64,000 bases of DNA from Acetobacteraceae bacterium ESL0709 (lineage in GTDB: Bacteria; Pseudomonadota; Alphaproteobacteria; Acetobacterales; Acetobacteraceae), in contig JAQTIA010000003.1 in NCBI GenBank assembly GCA_029433415.1, positions 620,001 to 684,000 of the forward strand, given 5' to 3'. This document shows positions 38,647-47,866 of the stretch, piece by piece; position 1 is the stretch's first letter; every line of letters begins with the position of its first letter. Below the pieces are notes generated by a model. The model was not told the origin of the DNA and did no database searches. It was given only the letters and a program-made list of their open reading frames with translations. A program made the position numbers and the translations under genes.

Positions 38647-40497
38647 TCACACACTCCCGGCGCTCACGACCTCATGGCTGGACTCTTGGCTGGATTGGGC
38701 CTCCCATAATCCCCTATAGAGCCCGCCTCTTGCCAAAAGCTCGCCATGCGTGCCCTGCTCCTTTATCTCCCCTTTGTCCAGCACAATGATCTGGTCAGCA
38801 TCCTGTATCGTGGAAAGACGGTGAGCGATGATAAAGGTCGTACGCTGCACGGAAAGGGATTTCAGCTCTTGCTGGATGGCAAGCTCCGTTCTCGTATCCA
38901 GTGCACTGCTGGCTTCATCCAGAATGAGAAAGCGCGGGTCCCGCAAAATAACCCGGGCAATGGCCACACGCTGCTTTTCCCCCCCGGAGAGCTTGACCCC
39001 TCTCTCTCCCACGATCGTCTCATATCCATCAGGAAGTGCGTTGATAAACCGGTCAATATGCGCCTTGCGGGCAGCATCCCTGATCTCCTCATCCGTAGCG
39101 CCAATCCGCCCGAAGGCAATATTTTCGCCAATGGAACTGTTAAAAAGCGGTGTGTCCTGCGGTACAATGCCCATCAGCTTATGAAGGTTAGCCAGAGCCA
39201 GCTCCCGGCAATCAACCCCATCATAGGTAATAACGCCTTCAGTAGGGTCATAGGCACGCGATAAAAGCCGTCCCAATGTGGATTTGCCCGACCCTGTATG
39301 ACCAACAACAGCCACTGTCTTCCCTGCTGGAATATCAAAACTGATATTTTTCAAAATCAGTCTGTCTCCATTATAGGCGAAACTGAGATCACGGCATTGA
39401 ACCGCTATTCCGCCTGCCTCGCTGAAAGATACCGGCAGGGTACGTGGTTCTGCGCTCTCGATAATTTCAGGCTTCAAAGCCATGAGTTCGAGATAATTTT
39501 CCAGATCCACACGCGCATTGCGCCATCCGGCCCCAACGAAATTCAGGGAACCAACCGAGGCATAGACTGTTCTCAGATACGTACCAATCAGCACAAACTG
39601 GGCGACATCCAGCGTTCCACGCTCTATATCCCATCCCGCCCAGCCAAGAAGGGCTGTGCTTGTCAACGCAATAAGACCATTTCTGACAAGCTGGGAGCTG
39701 TTGATAAGATTTTGCAGCTTCAGCTCAGCTTTCTGCAATTTCTGCCTTACATCGTCATGCTGACTGACTTCATAGTCCTGATTACCGAAAGCCCTCACCA
39801 TTTCAGCATTCAAAAGGCTATCCACAAGATGATGATGGGCCTGTCCGTTCAGTCTGTTTTTTTCCCGCCGCGCCTTCATGCGCCATTTGGTGAAAAGGAA
39901 AGAAATAAAGCCGTAAATCCCCAGCGCCGCGACCAAAAGAGCGCTGTAGGCTATACTGAACACCTGCACAATCACGGCAAATGTCAGAATCAAACTGATA
40001 ATATTAGGCAGGACATTGGAAAAAAGCAGGTCAAGAATCGTACTGACCGCATCCGCCCCACGATCCAGAACACGCGTCAGGGCGCCCGTCTGTCGATTGA
40101 CATGGAAACGTGCACTTTGACGATGAATCTGCGCAAGTCCCAGAACGGCAACACGCCTTTTAAGGCGAAACCTTACCGGGGCGACAAGACTATCACGCAG
40201 GGGGGCCAGAATCCCGCTCAAGAGAGACATCACGCCATATTGGGCCACGAGCATGACAAAGGCGCTGACAACGCGCTCCGTGCCGGAAAGCTGCGCCACC
40301 ATCCGACTAAAAAGCCATGGCGTTGCAACAGACGTGCCACTCTCGAGAAAAAGGAGAATGAGTGCCAGAATAAGGCGAGAGGCCTCCTTTCCCCATTTTT
40401 CGGGGACAAGCCATCGCCCCAGTGTCATAAGGGGAAGTTTTTTTACAGCATTTTGCCCTGTAATCCGGCGCTCAATCGTGCAAAGTTCTTTTGTCAT
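38647..40497 (-). CDS. Atm1-type ABC exporter
   Basis: Half-transporter of the ABCB7/Atm1 family, 616 residues, working as a homodimer in the inner membrane. It probably exports glutathione-linked sulfur or metal species, as for alphaproteobacterial Atm1. The first 340 or so residues hold six membrane helices. The ATPase part has GHTGSGKST, the signature LSGGEKQR and ILDEASSALDTRTE, then AHRLST. The tail GTHGELLARGGLYRGLWEAQ is typical. A 400-codon frame on the opposite strand is only a shadow. Confidence 0.88.
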   Translation of the reverse strand: MTKELCTIERRITGQNAVKKLPLMTLGRWLVPEKWGKEASRLILALILLFLESGTSVATPWLFSRMVAQLSGTERVVSAFVMLVAQYGVMSLLSGILAPLRDSLVAPVRFRLKRRVAVLGLAQIHRQSARFHVNRQTGALTRVLDRGADAVSTILDLLFSNVLPNIISLILTFAVIVQVFSIAYSALLVAALGIYGFISFLFTKWRMKARREKNRLNGQAHHHLVDSLLNAEMVRAFGNQDYEVSQHDDVRQKLQKAELKLQNLINSSQLVRNGLIALTSTALLGWAGWDIERGTLDVAQFVLIGTYLRTVYASVGSLNFVGAGWRNARVDLENYLELMALKPEIIESAEPRTLPVSFSEAGGIAVQCRDLSFAYNGDRLILKNISFDIPAGKTVAVVGHTGSGKSTLGRLLSRAYDPTEGVITYDGVDCRELALANLHKLMGIVPQDTPLFNSSIGENIAFGRIGATDEEIRDAARKAHIDRFINALPDGYETIVGERGVKLSGGEKQRVAIARVILRDPRFLILDEASSALDTRTELAIQQELKSLSVQRTTFIIAHRLSTIQDADQIIVLDKGEIKEQGTHGELLARGGLYRGLWEAQSSQESSHEVVSAGSV

Positions 40498-40525
40498 TCT
40501 TTTTAATCAGAGATAAATAAATGTC

Positions 40526-41380
40526 ATGCCTCATAAACTTTCTGAACAGGCTCAACCTTTTCTCCGCCATATTATGCGCTGCCACAATGCCCGCCTGCCC
40601 GGAACACGCTGGCCGCTTTATATCGCCCATGATGTTATAGGCTATTGTGATCCTGCCTTCCTGAAGCTCCTGTCCGATCAGGACTTCGCCTCTCTGCTCA
40701 GCATAAAAGAACATTCTGTCACTTTAAAAGATGGTTCTGTTTTCCTCACGATCAGCAACGCTCTGAAACAGAAAAATCTTTATCTCCCCTTTCACGAGCT
40801 TTTCGATGTTCGCACCCCGGAAGGACGTGTGATTGGTCAGGTCGATCGCGCCCTGATCCCTCTTTTCGGGCTTGAAGCACAAGGCGTACATATGAATGGG
40901 CTGGTTCGGAAACAGAAGGAGCTCTTTCTCTGGGTTGCCAGACGCAGCCCCCATAAAAGGCTGGATCCCGGCAAACTGGACCATATTGTCGCTGGCGGCA
41001 TGAGCAGTGGCCTGACGCCCGAAGAAACAATCCAGAAAGAAGCTGGGGAAGAAGCCTCCGTACCACCTGCCTTGTCGGCTCAGGCACAAAAAGTCAGCAC
41101 AATCCGCTACGCTATGGACCGACCTGAAGGGTTGAGACGTGACCTTCTCCACTGTTTTGATCTTTACCTGCCGGAAGACTTCATTCCCCTCGCCGCTGAT
41201 GGCGAAGTGGAATCTTTCCAGCTCTGTCCCCTGCCACAGGTTTTTGAAACCGTAAGAGACAGTGATTCATTTAAGTTCAATGTTAACCTTGTTCTTATAG
41301 ATTTGTTCCTCCGTCATAAATTCTTTCAGCCTGAGGATGAAACTCTTCTGCGTGATGCCATGGACAATAGTGCGCCCTGA
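40526..41380 (+). CDS. NUDIX hydrolase with DUF4743 domain
   Basis: A 284-residue protein of the type often annotated as thiamine-pyrophosphokinase-related NUDIX. The N-terminal 120 residues match the DUF4743 pattern (GYCDPAFLKLL, EAQGVHMNG). The NUDIX box is GGMSSGLTPEETIQKEAGEEA near residue 155; quoted by key parts GGMSSGLTPEE and KEAGEEA, it keeps the metal-binding Glu pair, with Lys for Arg and Ser for the late Gly. It is divergent from the Atm1 gene. The substrate is unknown. Confidence 0.85.
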   Translation: MPHKLSEQAQPFLRHIMRCHNARLPGTRWPLYIAHDVIGYCDPAFLKLLSDQDFASLLSIKEHSVTLKDGSVFLTISNALKQKNLYLPFHELFDVRTPEGRVIGQVDRALIPLFGLEAQGVHMNGLVRKQKELFLWVARRSPHKRLDPGKLDHIVAGGMSSGLTPEETIQKEAGEEASVPPALSAQAQKVSTIRYAMDRPEGLRRDLLHCFDLYLPEDFIPLAADGEVESFQLCPLPQVFETVRDSDSFKFNVNLVLIDLFLRHKFFQPEDETLLRDAMDNSAP

Positions 41381-41425
41381 CATTACTTCCCTCCTTCCTC
41401 CTTTCCCAATGCAAAGTATCTCATC

Positions 41426-42541
41426 ATGCGCGATCATCTCGATTCCCTGACCAAACAGGATGTAGAAATTCCCATCCCGCCTGTAAGGATTCAAAGGCGA
41501 GCACGGGGCATTTTAGGACTCTGCTTCGTTCTGGCTGGGCTTTACACCATCAAGAATTTCCTGCCAGCCCTGTTATGGGGGGGGATTTTTGCCATTTCCC
41601 TCTGGCCGCTTTATTACAAGGCTGAAAGGAAACTCGGCTCCACAATCTGGCTACCCTTAATTTTTACAGCCGTTCTGGCATTGATTTTTCTGGTACCCGT
41701 CACATTCATCGGCTTCAAGATTGTTGATGAAGTTCATGGCGCTTTGGTCTGGATCGATCAGGTCCGCAATAATGGTCTGCCCATGCCGGCCATTATCGAC
41801 AGACTACCCTTTGGCGAAATGCAGATTCATAACTGGTGGCAAAAAAACCTCTCCCAACCTGATAGAATCAGGAATTTCCTCCATTCTTTTGATCTTGGTC
41901 ACAGTTTACAGTTGACCAAACAGGTTGGCTCGCAACTGGCGCACCGCTCAATACTCTTTATCTTCTCTCTTTTGACATTATTCTTCCTTCTCAAGGATGG
42001 AGACACGGTTATCGAACAATGCCTGCGCGCGTCCCAGCGTCTCTTTGGCTCTCAAGGTGAGACAATCGCCGCGCAGGTTGTTTCTTCCGTTCACGGCACA
42101 CTCTCTGGCCTCGTACTGGTCGGACTGGGCGAAGGTACGATTATGGGAATCGCTTATGTGATTGCCGATGCCCCTCAGCCACTAATTTTTGGTCTGATAA
42201 CAGCTGTCTGCGCCATGATCCCATTTCTGGGATGGGTTGCTGTCACACTCGTGGCCCTGCTGATCGCCGCACAGGGTAGCATGATTTCTGCCGCCATTGT
42301 CTGGTGTATCGGAGCGGTTGTCCTGTTCCTGGCAGACCATTTCATCAGGCCTGCCCTGATTGGGGGTAGCACCAAAATGCCGTTCCTCTGGGTTCTCTTG
42401 GGGATTCTGGGGGGCGCCGAGCTCTGGGGTATTCTCGGTCTGTTTCTCGGCCCGGCCATTATGGCATCACTCCATCTTTTCTGGTCGCTCTGGACAGACG
42501 GAGCCACGAGAGAAAATGTAGGCCGCAAATTAGGACATTAA
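41426..42541 (+). CDS. AI-2E family transporter
   Basis: Inner-membrane protein of 371 residues with about eight helices, in the PerM/TqsA/YdiK family. Family marks include the helix pair near FLPALLWGGIFAISLWPLY and the late FIRPALIGGSTKMPFLWVLLG segment, quoted by FIRPALIGG. Members export autoinducer-2 in some bacteria or act as sodium/proton antiporters in others; the role here is open. It follows the NUDIX gene by 45 bases and may be cotranscribed. Confidence 0.85.
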   Translation: MRDHLDSLTKQDVEIPIPPVRIQRRARGILGLCFVLAGLYTIKNFLPALLWGGIFAISLWPLYYKAERKLGSTIWLPLIFTAVLALIFLVPVTFIGFKIVDEVHGALVWIDQVRNNGLPMPAIIDRLPFGEMQIHNWWQKNLSQPDRIRNFLHSFDLGHSLQLTKQVGSQLAHRSILFIFSLLTLFFLLKDGDTVIEQCLRASQRLFGSQGETIAAQVVSSVHGTLSGLVLVGLGEGTIMGIAYVIADAPQPLIFGLITAVCAMIPFLGWVAVTLVALLIAAQGSMISAAIVWCIGAVVLFLADHFIRPALIGGSTKMPFLWVLLGILGGAELWGILGLFLGPAIMASLHLFWSLWTDGATRENVGRKLGH

Positions 42542-42566
42542 AGGGGGAAATATAAAACCGCAGGAC

Positions 42567-42643
42567 TGGTCGGGCAGGCGGGATTCGAACCCACGACCCC
42601 CAGTCCCCCAGACTGATGCGCTACCAGGCTGCGCTACTGCCCG
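42567..42643 (-). tRNA. tRNA-Pro (anticodon GGG)
   Basis: A 77-nt tRNA including the encoded CCA. Acceptor stem CGGGCAG/CTGCCCG, anticodon stem TCAGT/ACTGG around CTGGGGG, giving anticodon GGG, which reads proline CCC and CCU. T arm GGTTCGAATCC. It sits between two convergent genes. Confidence 0.96.
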
Positions 42644-42705
42644 TCCTGCGGTGAAATGCTGTTTAGCAGGACCACGTCCGTGCTGCAAGGACCATAAAAG
42701 ATTTT

Positions 42706-43461
42706 CTAGCCGGAAATGAAAGTTTTTTTCAGCCCGTCAAGCTCAGCCAGAATCATTTTAAAGCCCAGACGCAATCTTTCAATTTCCTGATCCTGGGCCA
42801 CAGCTCTTTTCTGATCCTGATGCGACGAAAGTTTCGCAATTTCCTGTTTCAGCTGCTCATTCTCAGACTCGATTGTCTGGTAATGCGCGAGCTTTTCCTC
42901 ATCATGAGCATGAACTTCATTGGCGTAGCCCAGATCATCCTTCAGGCGAGCGATTTCCTCTCCAGCCTGATGAAATGCTTCCTGCGTTTTCTCACCTTCC
43001 TTGACCAATGCCTGAAGCCGTGCATTTTCCTGCCCCAGGATAGAAACGGTTTCCGAAAGTTCCGATTCTATAGTCGTCTGATTCTGCTGAACTTCATTCA
43101 GTCTGGTCTGAAGTTTTTCAATCTCCTGACGGAGTTGCTCATTCTCCTTGGCCAGCTCTTCTGTCAGCTGAGCCTTCTCACCGGGCTTGAATTTTGAATC
43201 AGTCACTATATGACCCAGCTCTTCACGCAGAATCGGCATGATCTCATGACTCTTGCGCCCATCCTTATAAAGGAGCTCAGCAATACGCCTTATAACGGCA
43301 ATATCGCTTTCGGTATAATAAGGCTGACCATTTTCAGAGCGAACTGACTTGAAAACAGGATAGAAATTCTCCCATGAACGCAGACGATAGGTTGGGATCC
43401 CCAATCCTTCCGCCACTTCTGAAAGAGAATAAGTACGCTCACGACCAGAAGCATCGCTCAT
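42706..43461 (-). CDS. MerR-family regulator with long coiled coil
   Basis: The N-terminal winged helix (about residues 8-75) has YSLSEVAEGLGIPTYRLRSWE and DIAVIRRIAELLY, a MerR-type DNA-binding domain. From about residue 100 to 230 the protein is Glu/Gln/Lys-rich with a heptad-like pattern, a long coiled coil for dimerisation or partner binding. No effector-binding Cys cluster is present. The position directly after ihfA, with 14 bases between, is conserved in alphaproteobacteria. Function unknown. Confidence 0.88.
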   Translation of the reverse strand: MSDASGRERTYSLSEVAEGLGIPTYRLRSWENFYPVFKSVRSENGQPYYTESDIAVIRRIAELLYKDGRKSHEIMPILREELGHIVTDSKFKPGEKAQLTEELAKENEQLRQEIEKLQTRLNEVQQNQTTIESELSETVSILGQENARLQALVKEGEKTQEAFHQAGEEIARLKDDLGYANEVHAHDEEKLAHYQTIESENEQLKQEIAKLSSHQDQKRAVAQDQEIERLRLGFKMILAELDGLKKTFISG

Positions 43462-43475
43462 GATAAAAATCCCAT

Positions 43476-43766
43476 TTATCTGTTTTTATTGACTCTATCA
43501 CGTAATGTCTGTGAAGGGCGAAAAAAGGGAACACAGCGCGCTGTTATGACGGCCTCTTTCCCATTTTTAGGATTACGCCCTATTCTGGCCGCTTTCTTGC
43601 GCGTACCAAAAGTCCCAAAACCACTAATTTTAAGAGTCCCGCCACGTGCCAGAACTTCGATAAACGTTCCGAACATGTTTCCTAGAAAAGCCGCAGCCTG
43701 AGAACGACTCAAGCCTACTTCTTTCTGTAATAGTTCAATCAGGGATTGTCGCGTAATACTTGCCAT
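43476..43766 (-). CDS. ihfA: Integration host factor alpha subunit
   Basis: A 96-residue HU/IHF-fold protein that with the beta subunit bends DNA at specific sites. Motifs: LSRSQAAAFLGNMF, LKISGFGTFGTRKKAARIGRNPKNG (shown by SGFGTFGTR and GRNPKNGK) and FRPSQTLRDRVN. Placement after fabH and before the merR-like gene is the alphaproteobacterial norm and supports alpha rather than HU. The matching beta-type gene lies near 53 kb. Confidence 0.93.
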   Translation of the reverse strand: MASITRQSLIELLQKEVGLSRSQAAAFLGNMFGTFIEVLARGGTLKISGFGTFGTRKKAARIGRNPKNGKEAVITARCVPFFRPSQTLRDRVNKNR

Positions 43767-43834
43767 GAAATATGGCTAGCATGCTCCGCATAACTGTCAA
43801 CTATTAAATAAACCTTTTGAAGAAATATTTACCT

Positions 43835-44812
43835 TTACAATCTGACCAGTGCTGATCCCCAGGTCAAACCACCACCAAGAGCTTCCATCAAAATGAGGTC
43901 ATTTTTCTTGATTCGCCCGTCCTTGACCGCCTCGGCGAGAGCCAGCGGGATAGAAGCCGCAGATGTATTGGCGTGACGGTCAACAGTCACAACGACCTGA
44001 TCGGAACCCAGTTTCAGCTTGCGCGCCACGCCATCAATAATGCGCTGATTAGCCTGATGAGGCACAAGCCACTGAATATCACTTTCACTCAGCCCCTGAT
44101 CGCGCAAGGCTTCTTCCACAGCATCGGCAAGGTGGGTCACAGCATGACGAAAAACCTCACGGCCATTCATTTTGAGGACCGCCTTGTCCGCCTGCTTTCC
44201 AACGGCGCCATCCACATAAAGGATATCGCCAAACTGGCCATCTGAGTGGAGTTTCGTTGAAAGAATACCTTCCTTTTCAGAAGCCCCGCCCTCCAGAATA
44301 ACGGCACCAGCTCCATCGCCAAACAGCACGCAGGTTGTACGGTCATTCCAGTCCAGAAGGCGCGAAAAAGCCTCAACCCCGATCACCAGAAGGCGGCCAG
44401 CCTGCCCAGATCGGATAAAAGCATTAGCCGTCGAAAGGGCATAGATAAAACCGGAACAGGCCGCGCTCACGTCAAACCCGAAGCCATGATCCATCGCCAG
44501 AGCCGCCTGCACACGCACGGCCACTGACGGAAAAACCTGATCCGGTGTCGAGGTTGCAACAATAACACCATCCAGATCACCAGCCTTGAGACCAGCATGA
44601 ACCAGGGCGTCTTCAGCTGCCTTTGTCGCCATAAAGACGCAACTTTCATCCTCAGACGCTATATGACGTTGCCTGATTCCCGTACGGGCACGAATCCACT
44701 CATCCGAAGTTTCAATACGCTGGGCCAGTTCATCATTGGTGATGATCGTGCGAGGCAGATAGGCCCCTATGCCGCATATTCTGGCGTTTCTTGCCCTTGC
44801 ACCCTCTGTCAT
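43835..44812 (-). CDS. fabH: 3-oxoacyl-ACP synthase III
   Basis: Starts fatty-acid synthesis by condensing acetyl-CoA with malonyl-ACP. The catalytic triad is visible: Cys in DVSAACSGFIYAL (about 112), His in WLVPHQANQRI (about 250) and Asn in DRHANTSAASIP (about 280). The length of 325 residues is typical with the start at MTEGARARNA. A frame starting 31 codons earlier would overlap plsX and is rejected. It follows plsX by 13 bases, an almost universal pairing. Confidence 0.95.
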   Translation of the reverse strand: MTEGARARNARICGIGAYLPRTIITNDELAQRIETSDEWIRARTGIRQRHIASEDESCVFMATKAAEDALVHAGLKAGDLDGVIVATSTPDQVFPSVAVRVQAALAMDHGFGFDVSAACSGFIYALSTANAFIRSGQAGRLLVIGVEAFSRLLDWNDRTTCVLFGDGAGAVILEGGASEKEGILSTKLHSDGQFGDILYVDGAVGKQADKAVLKMNGREVFRHAVTHLADAVEEALRDQGLSESDIQWLVPHQANQRIIDGVARKLKLGSDQVVVTVDRHANTSAASIPLALAEAVKDGRIKKNDLILMEALGGGLTWGSALVRL

Positions 44813-44825
44813 GACGAGATCCGCC

Positions 44826-45926
44826 CTACTCTTTATCGCTTTTTTCAGAGGCTGCCAGAGCCCCAACCTGTTCAAGTCTTGAACGGATTTTATGGTTAAT
44901 GTCACTCAAAACCGCATCAACCGCCACATCAAGCGCTGCGGCAAAACCTTCAGCATCAGCACCACCATGCGACTTCACGACAATTCCGTTGAGACCAACA
45001 AAAAGAGCCCCGTTATAACGACGTGGATCAATCCACTCCCTCATCCGACGCAATCCCGGCCGCACGAGGAGGTAACCCAGTTTTGTGACCCAGGATGTCT
45101 GAAAAACGGAGCGCAAAAGCCCAAAAGCCAGTTTCAAGGCCCCTTCACCCGTCTTGAGAGCAATATTACCGGTAAATCCGTCAGTCACGACGACATCCGT
45201 CGTTCCAGCTGTAATGTCGTGACCTTCAATAAATCCATAATAATTAGAAGCCAGGACACTCTGTTTCAGACGTTCAGAGGCCTCTCTGAGCCGCTCATCG
45301 CCCTTTAGTTCCTCCGCACCGACATTAAGCAACCCAATTGTCGGCTCACGCAAACCAAGCGCCGCCTGTGCAAAAGCTTCACCCATGACGGCAAACTCGA
45401 CAAGATTACGAGCGTCACAAGCGATATTAGCCCCCAGATCCAGCATGATGACATCGCCACGCGCTGAAGGTTGCACCGCCGCCATAGCAGGGCGTGAAAT
45501 GCCAGGAAGCGTTTTTACAATAATTTTGGCCAAAGCCAGCATGGCACCACTATTACCTGCTGACACGACGCCCCGGGCCTCTCCACTCGCTACAGCATCC
45601 ATAGCAAGACGAAGGGAGGATTTACGCATCCGCAAGGCAGCCGTCGGTTTCATATCCATAGGGATACTGTCAGAAGCATGCCTGACATCACAGATGGTTG
45701 CCGCTTTTTTATAGCGCTCCAGCGACGGTCTCAAGACCGCCTCATCACCAATCAGGAGAACGCGCACACCAGGGTGACGCAATGCCATGATCTCAAGACC
45801 ACCAAGAACAATCTCGGGGGCATGATCCCCCCCCATGGCATCAACAGCGAGAGTATAAGGCTGCGATGAGGAGGAATTTTTATCAACTGCGCCAGCTTGC
45901 GACCCGACAGCAGACACCTCATTCAT
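44826..45926 (-). CDS. plsX: Phosphate acyltransferase PlsX
   Basis: Makes acyl-phosphate from acyl-ACP for phospholipid synthesis. The N-terminal LAVDAMGGDHAPE is the family hallmark, followed by MLALAKIIVKTLPGISRPA, quoted by GNSGAMLALA, and VVTDGFTGNIALKTGEG. The start chosen is the ATG (MNEVSAVG); a TTG five codons upstream is a weaker alternative. Length is 366 residues. It belongs to the yceD-rpmF-plsX-fabH-ihfA cluster that couples a ribosomal protein with lipid enzymes. Confidence 0.95.
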   Translation of the reverse strand: MNEVSAVGSQAGAVDKNSSSSQPYTLAVDAMGGDHAPEIVLGGLEIMALRHPGVRVLLIGDEAVLRPSLERYKKAATICDVRHASDSIPMDMKPTAALRMRKSSLRLAMDAVASGEARGVVSAGNSGAMLALAKIIVKTLPGISRPAMAAVQPSARGDVIMLDLGANIACDARNLVEFAVMGEAFAQAALGLREPTIGLLNVGAEELKGDERLREASERLKQSVLASNYYGFIEGHDITAGTTDVVVTDGFTGNIALKTGEGALKLAFGLLRSVFQTSWVTKLGYLLVRPGLRRMREWIDPRRYNGALFVGLNGIVVKSHGGADAEGFAAALDVAVDAVLSDINHKIRSRLEQVGALAASEKSDKE

Positions 45927-45999
45927 GAACACAGTCCCCAACTCTTTATACAGCTTCTCGTCCTGCCTGCATTATAGTCCAGGCAGGAACGGTTCCTCT

Positions 46000-46206
46000 T
46001 CAGGCGCGTACAGCCGTTTTCAGAGCCTTGCCTTCGCTTGCGACTACCTCACGTCCATCATAATGACCGCAATGACTGCATACATGATGCGGGCGTTTCA
46101 CTTCGCCACAATTTGAACATTCTGCATGAGCCTCCGTGCGCAATGCCAGATGGCTGCGGCGCATGCCACGACGGGATGGTGACGTCTTTCTTTTAGGAAC
46201 GGCCAT
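46000..46206 (-). CDS. rpmF: 50S ribosomal protein L32
   Basis: A 68-residue L32: [19 protein letters not shown] at the N-terminus is standard (quoted by [17 protein letters not shown]). Two Cys pairs, CSNCGE and CSHCGHY, make a zinc-ribbon version. It lies between yceD and plsX on the same strand, as in many bacteria. The 200 bases between it and yceD hold no further gene. Confidence 0.96.
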   Translation of the reverse strand: MAVPKRKTSPSRRGMRRSHLALRTEAHAECSNCGEVKRPHHVCSHCGHYDGREVVASEGKALKTAVRA

Positions 46207-46406
46207 GTTTTTCTGCCTCTCTCACTGGGGTCTCTCAACCCGCACCTTTTGGAACTGCCCTCTCCGACATAGCAAGGCCGGACCTGACAATAAACACTCT
46301 CTCGCATGCCTGTAAACAAAGCTGCGCTCAAGCCGGCGGCTCTAGCAGAAACATCCCTCTCACGCAAGAGATAGCGCAAATGCCGCTGACTGTCTTGGGC
46401 TTCCTT

Positions 46407-47012
46407 CTAGCCTTTTTTACCAATATCTTTCAACTGACTTAACACAGAAAACGGTGTTTTTACCTCCTCTGAAGGGATTTTGTCCTCTTCAGGCACAACT
46501 TCAACAAAATTATCCAGCCCCTCACCCGCCTTGCGGGGATAGGGATCAAGAGCAAGAGCAAGCTGCTCTGCCGCCGCCTCACCCAAATCAATGACGTGTC
46601 CATCATAGGGGACCTCATCATAATCTGCTGCCAGGAGTGCTTCTATATCAAGCGCCTCATCGGGTATCATTTCACGCCGAGGAACAAAACGAAGACTGAA
46701 AATTTCATCCACCCGTTCATCTACCGGTTCATTCGTGATGACACAGCGTTGCACAACATCCGCCTGCAACTTCCCTTCTGCCGCCACACGATCCTCAGGT
46801 AATGCGACCAAGGCAAAGGAACAGACGAGACTCCTGATTTCCACCAGATGGAACCGCCGGGCCAGCGCCTCCCTTTCCGAAGGTGTTGCCTCCAGTAATT
46901 CCTCAAGACCTCGATTAATCTGCAAGAGAGAACGTCTGCGCGAGAATTCCGGCTCAATCTCCATTGTCCTTTTTACGTCCTGCGACCGTGATGAAGTGTC
47001 TTTTGACGCCAT
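46407..47012 (-). CDS. YceD/DUF177 family protein
   Basis: A 201-residue DUF177 protein, the family encoded next to rpmF in most bacteria and linked to 23S rRNA or L32 accumulation. Visible marks are CVITNEPVDERVDE (about 110), with the single conserved Cys, and IDLGEAAAEQLALALDPYPRK, shown by DLGEAAAEQLALALDPYP. The start is the ATG of MASKDTSS; a TTG nine codons upstream is less likely. It faces away from bamE, with the two promoters in the 170-base gap. Confidence 0.88.
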   Translation of the reverse strand: MASKDTSSRSQDVKRTMEIEPEFSRRRSLLQINRGLEELLEATPSEREALARRFHLVEIRSLVCSFALVALPEDRVAAEGKLQADVVQRCVITNEPVDERVDEIFSLRFVPRREMIPDEALDIEALLAADYDEVPYDGHVIDLGEAAAEQLALALDPYPRKAGEGLDNFVEVVPEEDKIPSEEVKTPFSVLSQLKDIGKKG

Positions 47013-47181
47013 AAGCTTACCAGGTCCTGCCCCCGCCAAAATGAAAAAACTTTTTTGTAGTCCAAAAGCTACGTTACCAAACCGTTCTAGCGCGAAAAAA
47101 GATTGACATAAAGCCGTTCCTGATGCACCCCGAAGAACAGAATGATCGCTTTATAGATAGTGGCAGGAAGCGTACCCCCTT

Positions 47182-47802
47182 ATGACCAGCGAATCTCCTT
47201 ACGTGACTTCAGGCAGGAAAAACGAGTCCTGCATCACCTATCAGACAGGGCGCCTCACCAGATGCAGGAAGCGGACACGCTCTGTGCTTTTGCTGGCGTC
47301 GCTCCTTGTCGCAGGGGGGTGTTCCGTCGTGTCTCCTCCCAAGATCCCACGTGGTTCGCTTGTGGAAGAATATGAGTATAAAAAACTCGTTCCTGGTACG
47401 AGTACGCGTGATGACGTTCTGAATCTCATTGGCTCGCCCACAGCGCGTGGCACATTTAATGACGATTCGTGGTACTATATTACCCTCACGAAAAACCTTG
47501 TCCCCCTCGACTTCCCTGTAACCCGAAAACAGGAAGTTCTCGTCCTGAATTTTACTCAGGGCGGCGTATTGAAGGATATGCACGTCCTTCACAAAAAAGA
47601 TGGGATTCAAGTTTCCATGGCCAATGGAGCCACGCCGACACCAGGGACAGATATCTCCATCATTCAGGAACTTTTGGGTAATGTGGGTAAATACAACCCT
47701 ATGAACAATATGGGTAACACCTTTGGCGGCAATGCGGGAAACAATATGGGCGGCCTCGGTCAGGGCACTGGCAATGGTGGCGTAGGCAACTCTATCCAAT
47801 AA
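47182..47802 (+). CDS. bamE: BamE/SmpA-type outer-membrane lipoprotein
   Basis: Accessory subunit of the outer-membrane beta-barrel assembly machine. A basic N-region leads into a hydrophobic stretch and the lipobox LVAGGC (Cys about 47). The SmpA/OmlA core has LVPGTSTRDDVLNLIGSPTARGTF (shown by VPGTSTRDDVLNLIGSP) and WYYIT, both diagnostic. The last 50 residues are Gly/Asn/Met-rich, which is not part of the fold. The start ATG has AGGAAG 11 bases upstream. Position opposite yceD-rpmF is conserved in alphaproteobacteria. Confidence 0.9.
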   Translation: MTSESPYVTSGRKNESCITYQTGRLTRCRKRTRSVLLLASLLVAGGCSVVSPPKIPRGSLVEEYEYKKLVPGTSTRDDVLNLIGSPTARGTFNDDSWYYITLTKNLVPLDFPVTRKQEVLVLNFTQGGVLKDMHVLHKKDGIQVSMANGATPTPGTDISIIQELLGNVGKYNPMNNMGNTFGGNAGNNMGGLGQGTGNGGVGNSIQ

Positions 47803-47830
47803 CCGCTTTTGCCTAGAACATAATCACCGA

Positions 47831-47866
47831 AAGGAGCTTTCACTCTGCCGGGGGAGAAAGCTCCTT
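47831..47866. terminator. Convergent hairpin between bamE and marR
   Basis: AAGGAGCTTTC and GAAAGCTCCTT form an 11-bp perfect stem with a 14-base loop. It lies 28 bases after bamE and overlaps the last codons of the convergent marR gene. T-runs are weak, so it may act as a bidirectional terminator or just stabilise the 3' ends. Confidence 0.55.

Noticed and set aside
39298-40506. A 402-codon frame antisense to the Atm1-type transporter
   Set aside because: It lies entirely over a gene with complete ABC motifs, has no ribosome site or family features, and is His/Gln/Thr-rich, as expected from reading a GC-rich gene backwards.
44813-44905. N-terminal extension of fabH by 31 codons
   Set aside because: It would overlap plsX and is not found in the family; the internal ATG gives normal length.
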